From NCBI GenBank assembly GCA_034509735.1, contig JACGWO010000001.1:31437966-31501965 (forward strand): 64,000 nucleotides of DNA, given 5' to 3'. The notes beneath the pieces are model-generated. The model did no database searches. It was not told where the DNA came from and saw only the letters and a program-made list of their open reading frames with translations. A program made the translations under genes and the position numbers. This document shows positions 39,950 to 51,355 of this stretch, in pieces (the stretch's first letter is position 1; each line of letters opens with the position of its first letter). Source of the DNA: Sesamum alatum (Eukaryota > Streptophyta > Magnoliopsida > Lamiales > Pedaliaceae).

Positions 39950-42843
39950 ACCAAACCACTCCTAAGCAGCTTCCAAAGCCGCTATATATTCAAAAACTCT
40001 ATGGTGGAGTCCGCCGTGGTAGCCTACTTGGAACTCTTCCAAGTAACCACGCCACCATTTGGTCTAAATACAAAACCATACTGAGACTTGGCATCATCGT
40101 CATCCGACTGGAAGCTAGCGTCGCTATAGTCTTCCAGTATCAACTCTCCACCGCCGTAGATCAAGAACATGTCCTTAGTCCTTTTTCAGGTACTTTAGGA
40201 TAGTCTTGACTGCACTCCAGTCTGCCTTCCCGACACACGACTGATATCGGCTTGTTACGCTCAAAGCGAAAGCCACATCAGGTCTAGTGCACTGAACAAC
40301 ATACTGTATGCTGCCTACGGCTGAAGCATAGGAGATGTCCAACATCCTTTTAAGCTCCTCATCACTCTCAGGAGACTGCTTCTTGGATAACTTAATTCCA
40401 TGCCTCATAGGAAGGAATCTTCGTTTTGAGTTCTCCATCTTGAATATCTTCAAGACTTTCTCAATGTACGAAGACTGGGCCATTCCTAACATCCTTTTAG
40501 ATCTATCCCTGTAGATCTTGATGCCAAGGATGTAGGATGCCTCGCCCATATCCTTCATGGAGAATTGCATTGACAACCAAGCTTTAGTGGTACCCAACAT
40601 CTTAGCATCATTCCCAATGAGTAAGATGCCATCCACGTAAAGCACCAGAAACGCAACTGAGCTCCCACTGATCTTCTTGTATACACAAGGATCGGACTCA
40701 TTCTTGATGAAATCATATCCCCGTATGACTTTATCAAAATGTATGTTCCAACTTCGGGAAGCTTGTTTTGAGGCCATCGATGGACCTTTGGAGACGGCAG
40801 ACCTTCTGCTCTTCTCCAACAGTTGTGAAACCTTCCGGCTGATCCATATAGATTTCTTCCTCTACGAAACCGTTGAGGAAGGCCATTTTCACGTCCATCT
40901 GCCATATTTCATAGTCATACCATGCTGCTATGGCAGCAGTATCCGAATGGACTTGGCCATTGCTACGGGCGAGTAGGTTTCCTCAAAATCGACCCCGGGT
41001 CATTGAGTGTAACCTTTCGCCACAAGCCTGGCTTTGAAGGTTTGCAACCTCCCTGTCAGCTCCAAGCTTACGTTTGTAGACCCATTTACACTGAGAGAGA
41101 ATCCCATTCTCTTTTAGATAATCAGTAAACTCACCTCTCAAATACTCTCCACCTCGGTCCGACCGAAGGGCTTTGATCTTTCGACCGTTTTGGTTCTCTA
41201 CTTCAAGTCTGTATTCCTTAAACCTTCCAAAGGCTTCAGACTTGTACCTCATCAGGTAAACATAACCATACCGTGAGTGATCATCGGTAAAGGTTATGAA
41301 GTACGAGTACCCACCTCTAGCCTGAGTATTTAGTGGACCATAGACATCTGTATGGATCAAATCCAACAGACCAATGCTAGCTTACTTTGTCGAACAAAGG
41401 ATTTCTTGGTCATCTTTCCCTTTAGACAGGATTCGCAGGTCGGTAGGTTGTCCAAATCATCTATTTCTAGACTCTTTGAGTCCACCAACCTTCTTATCCT
41501 ATCTTTAGAAATATGACCTAACCTCGCATGCCATATTTGTGCGTTATTATGATCATCATGTTTTCGTTTGTGTTCTGCAGTCATAATTCAATTAGACCGT
41601 TGAAGTATGTACAGACCATTGACCAATGTACCAAGCAGATGAGAAATACCATCTTTAATAATGAAAAAACCGTTTTTATTGATGGTAAATTCATATCCCT
41701 CCTTATCAAGGACCGGGATGGAAACAATGTTTTTAATCATGCTAGGTACATAGAAACAGTCGTTCAGTACAATCCTAATATGACTACTAATGGCTAACTC
41801 TAGTGATCCTACGGCCTCCGCGGCAGCAGCCTTGCCATCGCCTAGCCTTAGGATCATCTCATCCTTGGTTAGCCTTCTGCTTTTTGCAGTGCCTGCAAAT
41901 CATTGCAGATGTGAGCACCACACCCGGTATCCAATACCCATGAAGCAGAATTAGTAATCATATTTACTTCAATCACAAACATACCTGGGTTGGAGAGGAG
42001 TTGTGGACACTCCCTCTTCCAATGCCCTTTCCCTTGGCAATGCATGCAGACATCATTTGCCTTGGACCGCTGAGAACCACGGGCTTTCCGTTTCCCTTTG
42101 CTTGGTCCAACCGGAGCAATAGGGTGCCCGGAGCGCGAGCAGGGGCCGCAACTGTCTTCCTTTTGCCCTTCTTCCTCTTCCAACGTCCGGCCCTCTTGCC
42201 ATTCGCCTTGGAGGTCGAAGCCTCTCCTATCAATACTGCCAGCACCGACTTGTGGGTCGTTGCCTCGTATGGACCAGCATGTTGATCAACTCATGAATAG
42301 ACTTCTCAAGTCCGTTCATGTTGTAGTTTACAACAAACGTTCATAGGATGGAGGAAGCGTCTGGAGGATCACGTCAATGTACGTGTCATTATTAAGCCCA
42401 GCTTTAAGGTCCTCGAGTTTCTCCACTAGGGAGAGCATCTTGACCCCATGACTTTGTACAGACGCTCCTTCAGCAAGCTTGCTGCCAAAGAATGCTTTTG
42501 TGGCGGCATATCTAATATGCCTATCCGGAACCGCATAATCCTCGTTCATGCGGAGCATTATGGCGGAGACGTTGTCCAGCCTCTCATACTGCTTCTGGAT
42601 GTCGTTAGACATCGAAGCCAGTATGATACTGCGTACTTTCCGGTTGTCCTCATGCCACTTCTCGAACGTCAAATGTTCTTCAGGCGTGGACCCCTCCGGT
42701 AAGTCGTTCGGTGGCGGCTCGTCCAAGACGTATCCTTGGTTCTCAAAACCGAGGACAATCCTCAGGTTTCTCAGCCAGTCCGAGTAGTTCGTTGCGTTGA
42801 ATTTGTTAGTCTCAAGAATCATAGTTAACGGGTTCTTAGACAT
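39950..42843 (-). pseudogene. E5 family B gag-pol with integrase deletion
   Basis: Gag starts at ATG 42843 (MSKNPLTMILETNKFNATNY), open to 42328; then comes the zinc knuckle CMHCQGKGHWKREC and the protease DTG region (42183-41869), pre-integrase 41857-41357, the integrase core up to LKENGILSQ (about 41092), and RT/RNase H 41091-39950 with YVDGILLIGND. The catalytic YVDD has become YVDG, which should inactivate RT. About 0.68 kb between integrase and RT is missing relative to E2 (15251-15926), so ILSQ is fused to [10 protein letters not shown]. Frameshifts occur near 42335, 42135 and 41390. Confidence 0.85.
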
Positions 42844-44226
42844 ATCTACATTATTAAAAAATGTAAAGCATAAATTAGCAGATGATGGTAATATTATTGT
42901 TCAAGTTGAAGACTTGGTCTTTTAGTCTTTAACCCTCCCACTATTTATACGAAAGTCCGCCACTCTCAAGCGGAGTTTCGGGAAACCATTTCCTAGTGGG
43001 CTTGGGATCCACAAGCGTAATCTCCATGCCCCGCTTTTACGATTCACATGAAGAAGACCTTGTGGGAGATATCCAATATCATTCTCATCCAATGCGATTC
43101 TCAAGATATTTTGCCTCACCTATTCACATGGTCCCGAGGACTCCAAGCGAAGCATGTTACTCAGTGTTGGGCCCGACCCATCAACCAAATCATGCCTCAA
43201 ACTGTCGCCCCCCACGACTCGTGAGACAAGAAAACAGCGAGCGCAGTCTTTTTGTTCACAACAACGGTGCAGCTTTTCCTTAGTCCAAGTGTGCCACGAC
43301 TCGTGAGACCACACTTGGGTAGTGGTAGCTTCCCACCACATTACTGTGGATGGAAGGCTCGGACAGATCATAAATACCATTTTGATCCAAGTCCATTCTG
43401 GGCCTAATATTTAATTTGGTCCAACCAAATGAGAGTTTAAGTGTGACCGAGACCTCATCACATTATGGTGTTTTAGCATGCATAAATATCCAATATTTAA
43501 AGCGATAAATAAAAAAAACGCCGCATGCATAAAACATAGCATACCCCTGTTAGGATGATCACAAGCCCAACCTATGCGACCCACTGAGCCCGCAGTGAGT
43601 CTATGGTCTGTCTAGGGTGGTCCTAAATTATTACAATAATAATAAACCCATTGTCATTCCAATGGGCCTTGAAGTGCTTCTTGTTTCACTCCAATTGCTT
43701 GTTAAAATTAAAACCTCACCAATCCTATCTACTCTCATTACAACTGAAAGTAATACATCGGTAATAAAGAAAAAAGGCCTTGACATCATGAGGCTGAAAA
43801 TACGGGAGATGATAGTCCCAAAAACAAGAGGCACGCAGGCCCCACCCAACAGAAAATAAATGATCATACATTCATCCATACATAAGGTCTAGGGCTCTTG
43901 TGATCATCCCATGTTGATTCCATCAACTCACATAACATAATTATTCCAAATAATCATGCATAAATAACCAATGGATATGCCAAATACCCAAGTGATGTCC
44001 AACATCACAAAAGCATAAACATACAAACAATATGCAAAATTCAAGTTTTAAATTTAATGGACATTTTATATAATGCATCCAATGCATGTATTAATCCCAA
44101 ATTAATTATGCGAATTTAATTCTAGGAATAATCCAACTATTCCAAAATCAAATATGCAAAATTAATATATTTTCAGAATATTGTGCAGAAAATACAGAAA
44201 ATCAAATTTTTCGAAAAAAAGTCGAA
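42844..44226 (-). other. E5 family B leader, truncated
   Basis: Close copy of 17680-19096, with CACGACTCGTG palindromes near 43214 and 43296 and inverted-repeat arms near 43555 and 43904. A CGCCTTGATGCTCCTCC-type segment seen in E2 (near 18524) is absent. It ends at GTCGAAA, just before the family B GC island would start, and is joined to E7. Confidence 0.7.
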
Positions 44227-44316
44227 AGGGTGTCTGCGCGCGCAGCCTTGTCTGCGCGCCTGAGTGCCCGCGCGCGGACGGGCTCTGGGCAGCGCCGCCG
44301 GGCGCGCGAGCACGCA

Positions 44317-44600
44317 GACGGAGGAGTCTGCGCGCGCCCGGCAGGCGTGCCCAGTGCACGTCTGCGCGCGCACTGCGCACGGCACGGCCGACAGCCAGCA
44401 GGCCAGCGCGCGCAAGGCAAGGTAGCCTGCGCGCGCGACGGCCTGCCGGAATGCCTGGCCGGACGGAGGAGTCTGCGCGCGCCCGGCAGGCGTGCCCAGT
44501 GCACGTCTGCGCGCGCACGGCACGGCCGACAGCCAGCAGGCCAGCGCGCGCAAGGCAAGGTAGCCTGCGCGCGCGACGGCCTGCCGGAATGCCAGGCCAC
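44317..44600. repeat. Tandem duplication, 145-bp period, in the E7 GC island
   Basis: Two copies (44317-44461 and 44462-about 44600) start with GACGGAGGAGTCTGCGCGCG and both continue through GGCAAGGTAGCCTGCG to CTGCCGGAATGCC. The second lacks 7 bp near the GCACTGCGCACGG stretch. Confidence 0.75.
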
Positions 44601-45935
44601 GCAGCGCGCTGCCGGCCAGGCGCGCGTTGCACGCAGGCAAGGGGCCTGCGCGCGCGCAGGGGCGGCAGGCTGAGCCTGCTGCCCTGTGCGCGTGTCGGCA
44701 GGCTCCGCCGGCGGCGGCTGCTGCTGCTAGGGTTTCAAAACCCTAGCAGTGTTTTTTCTTTTATTTTTTAATTATTTTCAGTTTTAATTTTGAATTAATT
44801 CTAAAAAAACAATCGTTTTTGGTTCAATTATGCCTATTTTTCTAAAGACATTATTTTAGGAGTAAAATAAATTGGATTTGGAATCCCGGGGTTATTTTAC
44901 TTAAAATAATGAGGAAAGGTTTTCCTAAAACGAGAAAATATTATTACCAATATTTGTGTTTTATTTTTCCACACGTTATGCACATATTCATTTATTATTT
45001 AGGATATTTATGATTGGAAATCATATGTTGTTGGTATATTATGATTATATGATTGGATCATGTGATTATGTGTGTTGGATGGAAATGGATGATCACGAGC
45101 CTTAGACCGAATGTATTGTTTATTTTCTGTTGGGCCTGTGTGCCTCTTTTACTGCTTTCTCCTTTTCTCTTTCTAGTTGCCTTGGAATAATAAGGCATTC
45201 TACCTCCCTCCCTATGTACTCCCCTCGGGTTTTCGCTGGGGTTTCTATTTTTTTAATATGTAATGAGAATAGACTAGGAGTAAGGTTTCTATTTTTGTAA
45301 TTGGTGGAGAAGAAGGAAGGACCACATGGAGAATCCAGACGGGAGGTTCCTTGGAGTTTTCCATGAAGTGAAGAAAGAGAAAAGAGACCAAGGCCCATCA
45401 GCATGATGATTGGGTTACTATTAATGTAATAGTATAGGACCAACCCTAGATTGACCATAGATCCACTGCGGGCTCAGTGGGTCGCATAGGATTCGGGCTC
45501 GTGATCATCCAATAGGGGCGTGCTAGGCTTTAATTTTGCATGTGGTTATGATGATGGATGAATGAGTTGTTTGTTTATCATATAACTGGTATGGATGGTT
45601 TATTTACGCATTATGGATGTATGTGTAGATATTTATTTATTTGAGATCTCGGTCATTTACTACTCTCACATTGGTTGGACCAATGTCAAAATATTAGACC
45701 CTAGACAAAGTGGACATAAACTCTAGGAGTTTGTCCATGCCTTCCAATCCATGGCATAGTGAGGAAGCTGCTTTGGGTCAATAGCGTGGTCTCACGAGTC
45801 GTGGCACGTTATTGTACTTAAAGGAAGTTGCACTATGTCATGAACAAAAAATGGGCTGCTGCTACCTGTCTCACGAGTCGTGGGGGTACCAGTGGGTCTG
45901 TGGCTCGGTCGATTGGGTTGGGTCTAACGCCCAAT

Positions 45936-46061
45936 TAATCTTGGGAATCTCGTGGAACGACAATGGAGTGAGGCAATAATCTTGGGAATCTCGTGGAACG
46001 GTTGGAGTCCTCGGGATCATGTGAAAGGGTGAGGCAATAATCTTGGGAATCTCGTGGAACG
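45936..46061. repeat. Triplicated 24-bp unit in the E7 leader
   Basis: The unit starting TAATCTTGGGAATCTCG occurs at 45936-45959, 45977-46000 and 46038-46061; other family A leaders have it once. Local slippage or repair duplication is the likely cause. Confidence 0.75.
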
Positions 46062-46314
46062 AGAATGGTATGGAATACCTCCCACAGGATCTTTTCCATG
46101 CGAATCGTAAAAGCGGGGTATGGGAAAAAATCGCTGTGGATCCCAAGCCCACTTGGAAAGGATTTCCCGAAAATCACCTTTGAGAGTACCGTATTTTCGT
46201 ATAAATAGTGGGAGAATTAAATGACTAAAGTTCATGCATTTAATTATTTTATCAAAACCACTGTCTTTTATTTTCTGCTGATCGCGCGCTGTTTTCTAAA
46301 ATGTAGATTTTAAA

Positions 46315-49312
46315 ATGTCTAAGAACCTACTTTCCACCATTCTTGAGACAAACAAATTCAATGGAACAAACTACAACGACTGGTTTGCGCAATCTCAGGA
46401 TAGTCCTAGATTACGAGAACCCAAGGCTACGTCATGGACGAGCCTCTCCCTAGGACCTTACCGAGAGGATCCACGCCAGAAGAACGTGAGACGTTCGAGA
46501 CTTGGCATAAGGATAACTGGAAGGTCCGTAGCGTCATACTTGCTTTGATGACCAATGAGATTCAGAAGCAATATGAAAGGTTAGACGATGTCCCTTCCAT
46601 TATGGCTCGCCTTAAGGATTGCTAAGCAGTCCCGGACCGGCATACTAGGTATGTCGCGACCAAGGCGTTCTTTGGAACGAAAATGACAGAAGGATCCTCT
46701 GTACAAGAGCACGGGGGTTAAAATGCTTACCCTGGTAGAAAAAGCTCGAGGACCTAAAGGCAGGTCTCGATAATGAAACGTACATAGATGTGATCCTTCA
46801 GTCACTCCCACCCTCCTTTGACCAATTTATCGTCAACTACAACATGAACGCACTTGAGAAGGGCATTCATGAGTTGATCAATATGTTGGTGCAATACGAG
46901 GCAACGACTAAGAAGTCCACGCCTTCGGTATTGTTTGGAGGTGCTTCGACTTCCAATACGAAAGGCAAGGGTGCCGGACGTTGGAAGAAGAAGAAAGGGA
47001 AGGGAAAGGCCGTCAAAGCACCTACGAACACTAAGAGTGTTCCCATTGCCAAAGAGGGGAAAGGCAAAGGAAAGGGAAAGGTTGTCTCCAAGCAACAGTC
47101 AAAGGCATATGACATATGTATCAACTGCCGTGAGAAAGGACATTGGAAGAGAGAGTGCCCCAAACTCTTCTCGAACTAAGGTATATATGTGATTGAGGTT
47201 AATATGGTCACTAGTTTTGCCTCTTGGGTATTAGATACCGGCTGTGGAGCTCACATTTGCAATGACTTGCAGGTGTTGAAAAGAAGCAGAAAACTGGGTA
47301 GCGGGGACATAATCCTGAAGCTTGGGAATGGCAAGGCCATCTCGGCAGAAGCAGTAGGATCCGCCACTCTAGTGATTAGTGATAGTATTAGCATAGATTT
47401 AGAGCAAGTTTGTTTTGTACCCAGTATGATTAAAAACATCATTTCCATTCCATTGTTGGACAATAGTGGTTATGAGTTTAGAATCAATAAAAATTGCTTT
47501 TATTTGATGAGGTGTGGAATTGCTCATCTACTTGGTACATTGCATAACGGACTCTATATCTTGCGACGAACGAATTTCATCCTCAATGCACAACACAAAC
47601 GAAAATTAGATAATAACGGGAACGCACGTCTGTTGCACACTAGGCTAGGTCACATATCCCAAGATAGGATGAAAAGGTTGGTAGACTCAAAGAACCTAGA
47701 GGTTGGGGACTTGAGCGATCTACCCACTTGTGAGTCCTGTCTAAGAGGGAAAATGACCAAGAAGCCCTTTGTAGGACAAAGCAGGCTTGCCACAGGTCTG
47801 TTAGACTTGGTCCATACAGACGTATGTGGACCACTAAGGACGCAGGCCCGAGGTGGGTTATCCTACTTCATAACCTTCACCGATGATCATTCGCCGTATG
47901 GTTATGTTTACCTGATGAGGTACAAGTCTGAAGCTCTTGAGAGGTTTAAAGAATTCAGACTTGAAGTGGAGAACCAAACTAACTGCAAAATTAAAATCCT
48001 ACGATCGGACCGAGGCGGTGAATACCTTAGTAACGGAGTTCCTAGATTATCTAAAAGAACATGGTATAATATTAGAATAGACACCTCCAGGAACACCACA
48101 GTTAATGGTGTCTCTGAAAGGAGGAATCAAACCCTGTTGGACATGGTTCGGTCCATGATGAATTTTACGAAATTGCCCTTATCGGTTTGGGGCTATGCAC
48201 TAGAAACGGCGGCCAAATTATTGAATTTAGCACCTACTAGTGCATTGACCCGAACGCCATATGAGATATAGCACGGCAAGCCTGCATCCTACAACTACTT
48301 GAAAGTGTGGGGTAGCCCCGCATACGTCAAGAGGTTAGTGGGAGATAAGTTAGAATCTAGGTCTAGCTTATGCAGGTTCGTTAGATACCCTAAAGAAACT
48401 GCGGGTTATTACTTTTATGACTCCTTGGAACAAAAGGTGTTTGATTCAAGAAATGCAGTATTCTTGGAGCAAGGCTTCCCGGAGGATGTCCAACCTAATG
48501 AGCTGGTCCTTGAGGAATCAAGTGATAGAACCCAGCCATCAGAGGAGGCCGCGGAACCCTCACTTAGAGGATTCAGGACAGACAGCCGAAGGGCTGACCA
48601 ACCTCGAGAAGTCCAACATGCTAGGCATGAAGGACAGCCTCAGGAACAGCCAGTCCCGGTTCCTGAACCGCCGGCTCCGATACAGTCAGCACCCACAGTC
48701 ACCACTAACGTTCCCGTTCTCCGTAGGTCCACTAGAGCATCCAGACCTCTAGTGAGATATGGCTTTCTAGGTGCGACCGATCTTTTGGATAACGATCTTA
48801 AGACTTATGGAGAAGCGATGTCTGACATCGACTCCAGGAAATGGCTTGAGGCCATGAAAGCCGAAATGGACTCCATGAGCGAGAACCAAGTCTGGAGTCT
48901 TGTAGATCCACCGAAAGGTGTTCAACCAGTCGGTTGTAAGTGGGTCTACAAGCGCAAACTTGGCGTTGATGGAGAAGTCACAACCTTTAAGGCTAGGCTT
49001 GTAGCTAAGGGATACACTCAACGACCCGGGGTCGATTTTGAGGATACCTACTCGCCAGTAGCCATGGCTAAGTCCATTCGGATCCTGCTCGCCATAGCAG
49101 CATGGTATGACTATGAGATATGGCAGATGGACGTGAAAATGGCCTTCCTCAACGGTTTCGTTGAAGAAGAGATGTATATGGATCAGCCGGAGGGTTTCAC
49201 GGTCACTGGAGAAGAACAAAAAGTCTGTCGTCTCCAGAAGTCCATCTATGGCCTCAAACAAGCCTACCCAAGTTGGAACATTCGCTTTGATGAAGTAATA
49301 CGGGGTTATGAC
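46315..49312 (+). pseudogene. E7 gag-protease-integrase-RT (N-terminal) pseudogene
   Basis: ATG 46315, then a frameshift (extra T in GGTTTGCGC), a nonsense TAA in place of the Tyr codon at about 46623, an extra G near 46717, TAA for Gln at about 47177, and a stop at about 48270. Readable parts: Gag with LPRGS and NWKVRSVILALM, zinc knuckle (CINCREKGHWKREC, about 47117-47158), protease WVLDTGCGAHIC at 47225-47260, pre-integrase and integrase 47600-48270 (with a frame-disrupted segment at 48030-48110), and the linker EPSLRG with KAEMD. RT is present up to EVIRGYD, where E6 interrupts it. The rest of RT lies at 59585. Confidence 0.88.
49308..49312. repeat. Target-site duplication of E6, left copy (ATGAC)
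   Basis: ATGAC immediately before the TG of LTR L6. The identical ATGAC follows LTR L7 at 59585-59589, and removing E6 plus one copy restores continuous E7 RT sequence. Confidence 0.92.
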
Positions 49313-51301
49313 TGTTAGAATAGGTGACCATGTAAGCCAATTTTTGGCGGGTATATGTAACCTATGTCTAGACAATTATGAGTGTTTTGATAAATCATTA
49401 ATGAATAAAGAAGTGAATTTTCATTTGGCATTACTTTGTTTGTGTTCACTTGCACCTATTTTTTCCATATCTGTTCACTACGCAAACAGAGCCCACGGAC
49501 TGAGATTCGATTTCGGGGACTGGGACTACGCTTGGAGGTAGGTCCATGAAATCAGTCTTCCCGAATCAGTCCGGAAATCTCCAAGTCAAGGAATCCCGAA
49601 AATGGGTACCAGGATTCCATTTGAGACTTGCACTAAGCATCTGCTGTCGTGTTTCATCGACGGGTGACGAGGATCGTCTAAGCAGTGTTAGTGGGTTAGC
49701 CTGCTAGGACGCAGCTGACTGAGGTGACTCGTGGGAACCGTCTTACGGAGGACCTTGAGTATGGTCTGCAAGGTATGACGAGTATTCCCGGTTCCAACGG
49801 TACAGGTCAAGTCCTTTGACTTGAGGAATTACTGAGTTTACTTGTACATCAGAACTGTATCTTAGATATGGTGAGAGATTGCCAGAATTCTCTTTGGTAG
49901 TCATAAGCCATGTCTAGTGCAGTCCTGGTGTGCAAAGTGACAGTAGTTTCCAAGAAAGGATCTGTCTCCTGTCAATAGGTTTTGACAGTTGAGTCTCATG
50001 TATGCTCTAGGTCTTGTCCCTAAAACTGTGGCCACAGTGACTGAACAGAAGGGAAGGTTTCCCTTGCGGCGTTTAGTGAGGACAGACCGACACTTAGGTC
50101 CAAGATGGGTACCTGCGTTATCCGTGCCCTAGACACTAAGTGATGAGACTGAAGACAGAAGGACAAGCGTACTGTTAGAGCCTAAATGTTCATCCCTGAA
50201 TATTTCACCTAGTCTCTAGTGCCATGGACCGTTGCTAGATGGCCACCCATGGTAACGGACGGATTCTAGGAATCCGACCAAGTCTAGCTGAATGGTGAAC
50301 CTAAAGAGTCACACACTATCCACACACAATTAAATATTTAATTTGGAATTAAATATTGGAGTGAAGGAATGATTAAATTAGATTTAATCGGGACCTTTAT
50401 TTTTCTTCGAGAAATAATTCTTTCTATTTGATAGAAGGAATTAAATTGATAAATTGGATTTATCAAAGGGATTTATTTAATGGGCTTAAATAATATTTAT
50501 ATTTATTTTAGCCTCTTGGAAATATTTAAATAGGTTTAAATATTTCCATTAAATTAAATTAAATCAACGGTTGAGATTAATGGGAGAGATGGATGGCTAG
50601 GATCGTTTTGACTAGGTCAAAACACTAGTTTGACTAGGACTTTGACTAGGTCAAAATCCTAATCAAATTAGAGTTCTTAAAAGAGGAGTTTAAAGAGGAT
50701 TAAACTCCTCTTCTATATAAACCCCTAGCATCCTACAATTTACATGATGATGAAACTCCAACACACACACACAACACACACACACGGTTTTTCTCTCTCT
50801 CCCATCTCTCTCGTCCGCCCCTCTCTCTCAAGAAATAGTTTTCTTGATTCTTTTGTTCTTGGAACATTAGAATCTTGATGAATCAATACCATTAATTGAT
50901 AATGTGTTATTGATTCATCCACTCCAAAATTATACACTTGTTCGTTGCTAGCACGACGTGCAAGATACGTGGGTGGATCGTGTGTCACGAATTAGAAGGT
51001 CTCAAAGACGGGATCTTGGTGCAAAACGGGGAACAACGCGTGTAGCCGTTGAAGACGAAAACGACAACGGGTAGGTCTCGTTTTAAATTTTCGTCCCTCT
51101 TTAATTTTCAACCCTATGGCCTCCATGATTTATTTTATGTTATACGTTCATGAGATACACCGATGCCCGGGAAAATTTCAAAGGCACACCCTTTGAAACG
51201 TGTTTTTTAATTTAAAAGCATGTTTAAATTCCGTTTTAATTTTTAATTATACCGCGCTTCCGCATTCGCGCTTTTCCCGGGACGATCCACATAATCTATC
51301 A
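49313..51301 (+). repeat. Family A2 LTR (L6), 5' LTR of E6
   Basis: 1989 bp from TGTTAGAATAGG to CACATAATCTATCA. It carries CATCTGCTG where L3-L5 have CACCTGCTG, a variant shared with L7. Confidence 0.9.
50608..50721 (+). promoter_or_regulatory. LTR L6 U3 promoter: five W-boxes and TATA box
   Basis: W-box cores at 50608, 50616, 50630, 50642 and 50650; the sixth is mutated to AATCAA. TATATAAA at 50714-50721. Confidence 0.6.
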
Positions 51302-51355
51302 ATGACTTCATCAAAAACGAATCCGACCCTTGTGTATACAAGAAGGTCAGTGGGA
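51302..51355 (+). other. 54-bp RT tract in place of the E6 primer-binding site
   Basis: ATGACTTCATC...GTCAGTGGGA is the RT sequence that flanks E6 on its right side (59585-59638), repeated directly behind the 5' LTR. It is followed at 51356 by the normal leader (TAGGCCTAGGG), which in E4 comes about 30 bp after the LTR end. PBS and adjacent bases are lost. Confidence 0.85.

Larger units (their letters stand above)
38395..44226 (-). mobile_element. E5: second A1 / family B chimeric copia relic
   Basis: Minus-strand A1 linker-RT-RNase H (39949-38406) joined to a family B gag-pol and leader (44226-39950). It repeats the A1-then-B arrangement of E2, but with different junction points. No LTR or PBS remains on the right, where the family B leader is cut at 44226 and meets the plus-strand leader of E7. 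Confidence 0.8.
44227..46314 (+). other. E7 5' leader, 5'-truncated
   Basis: GC island 44227-44725, telobox palindrome 44726-44747, inverted-repeat arms 45087-45101 and 45496-45510 (perfect 15 bp), palindromes CACGAGTCGTG at 45793-45803 and 45872-45882, and a local triplication of a 24-bp unit at 45936-46061. No supported ORF. Confidence 0.75.
44227..49312 (+). mobile_element. E7 left half: family A1 copia element, split by E6
   Basis: Leader from inside the GC island (44227), gag 46315, protease, integrase and the N-terminal RT to 49312, where E6 is inserted after ATGAC. The continuation is at 59585. The 5' LTR and PBS are missing. Confidence 0.85.

Noticed and set aside
49313..51301. Solo LTR with ATGAC duplication at 49308 and 51302
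   Set aside because: The second LTR at 57780-59584 with ATGAC and the continuing RT at 59585 shows a full element; the ATGAC at 51302 belongs to the copied 54-bp tract.
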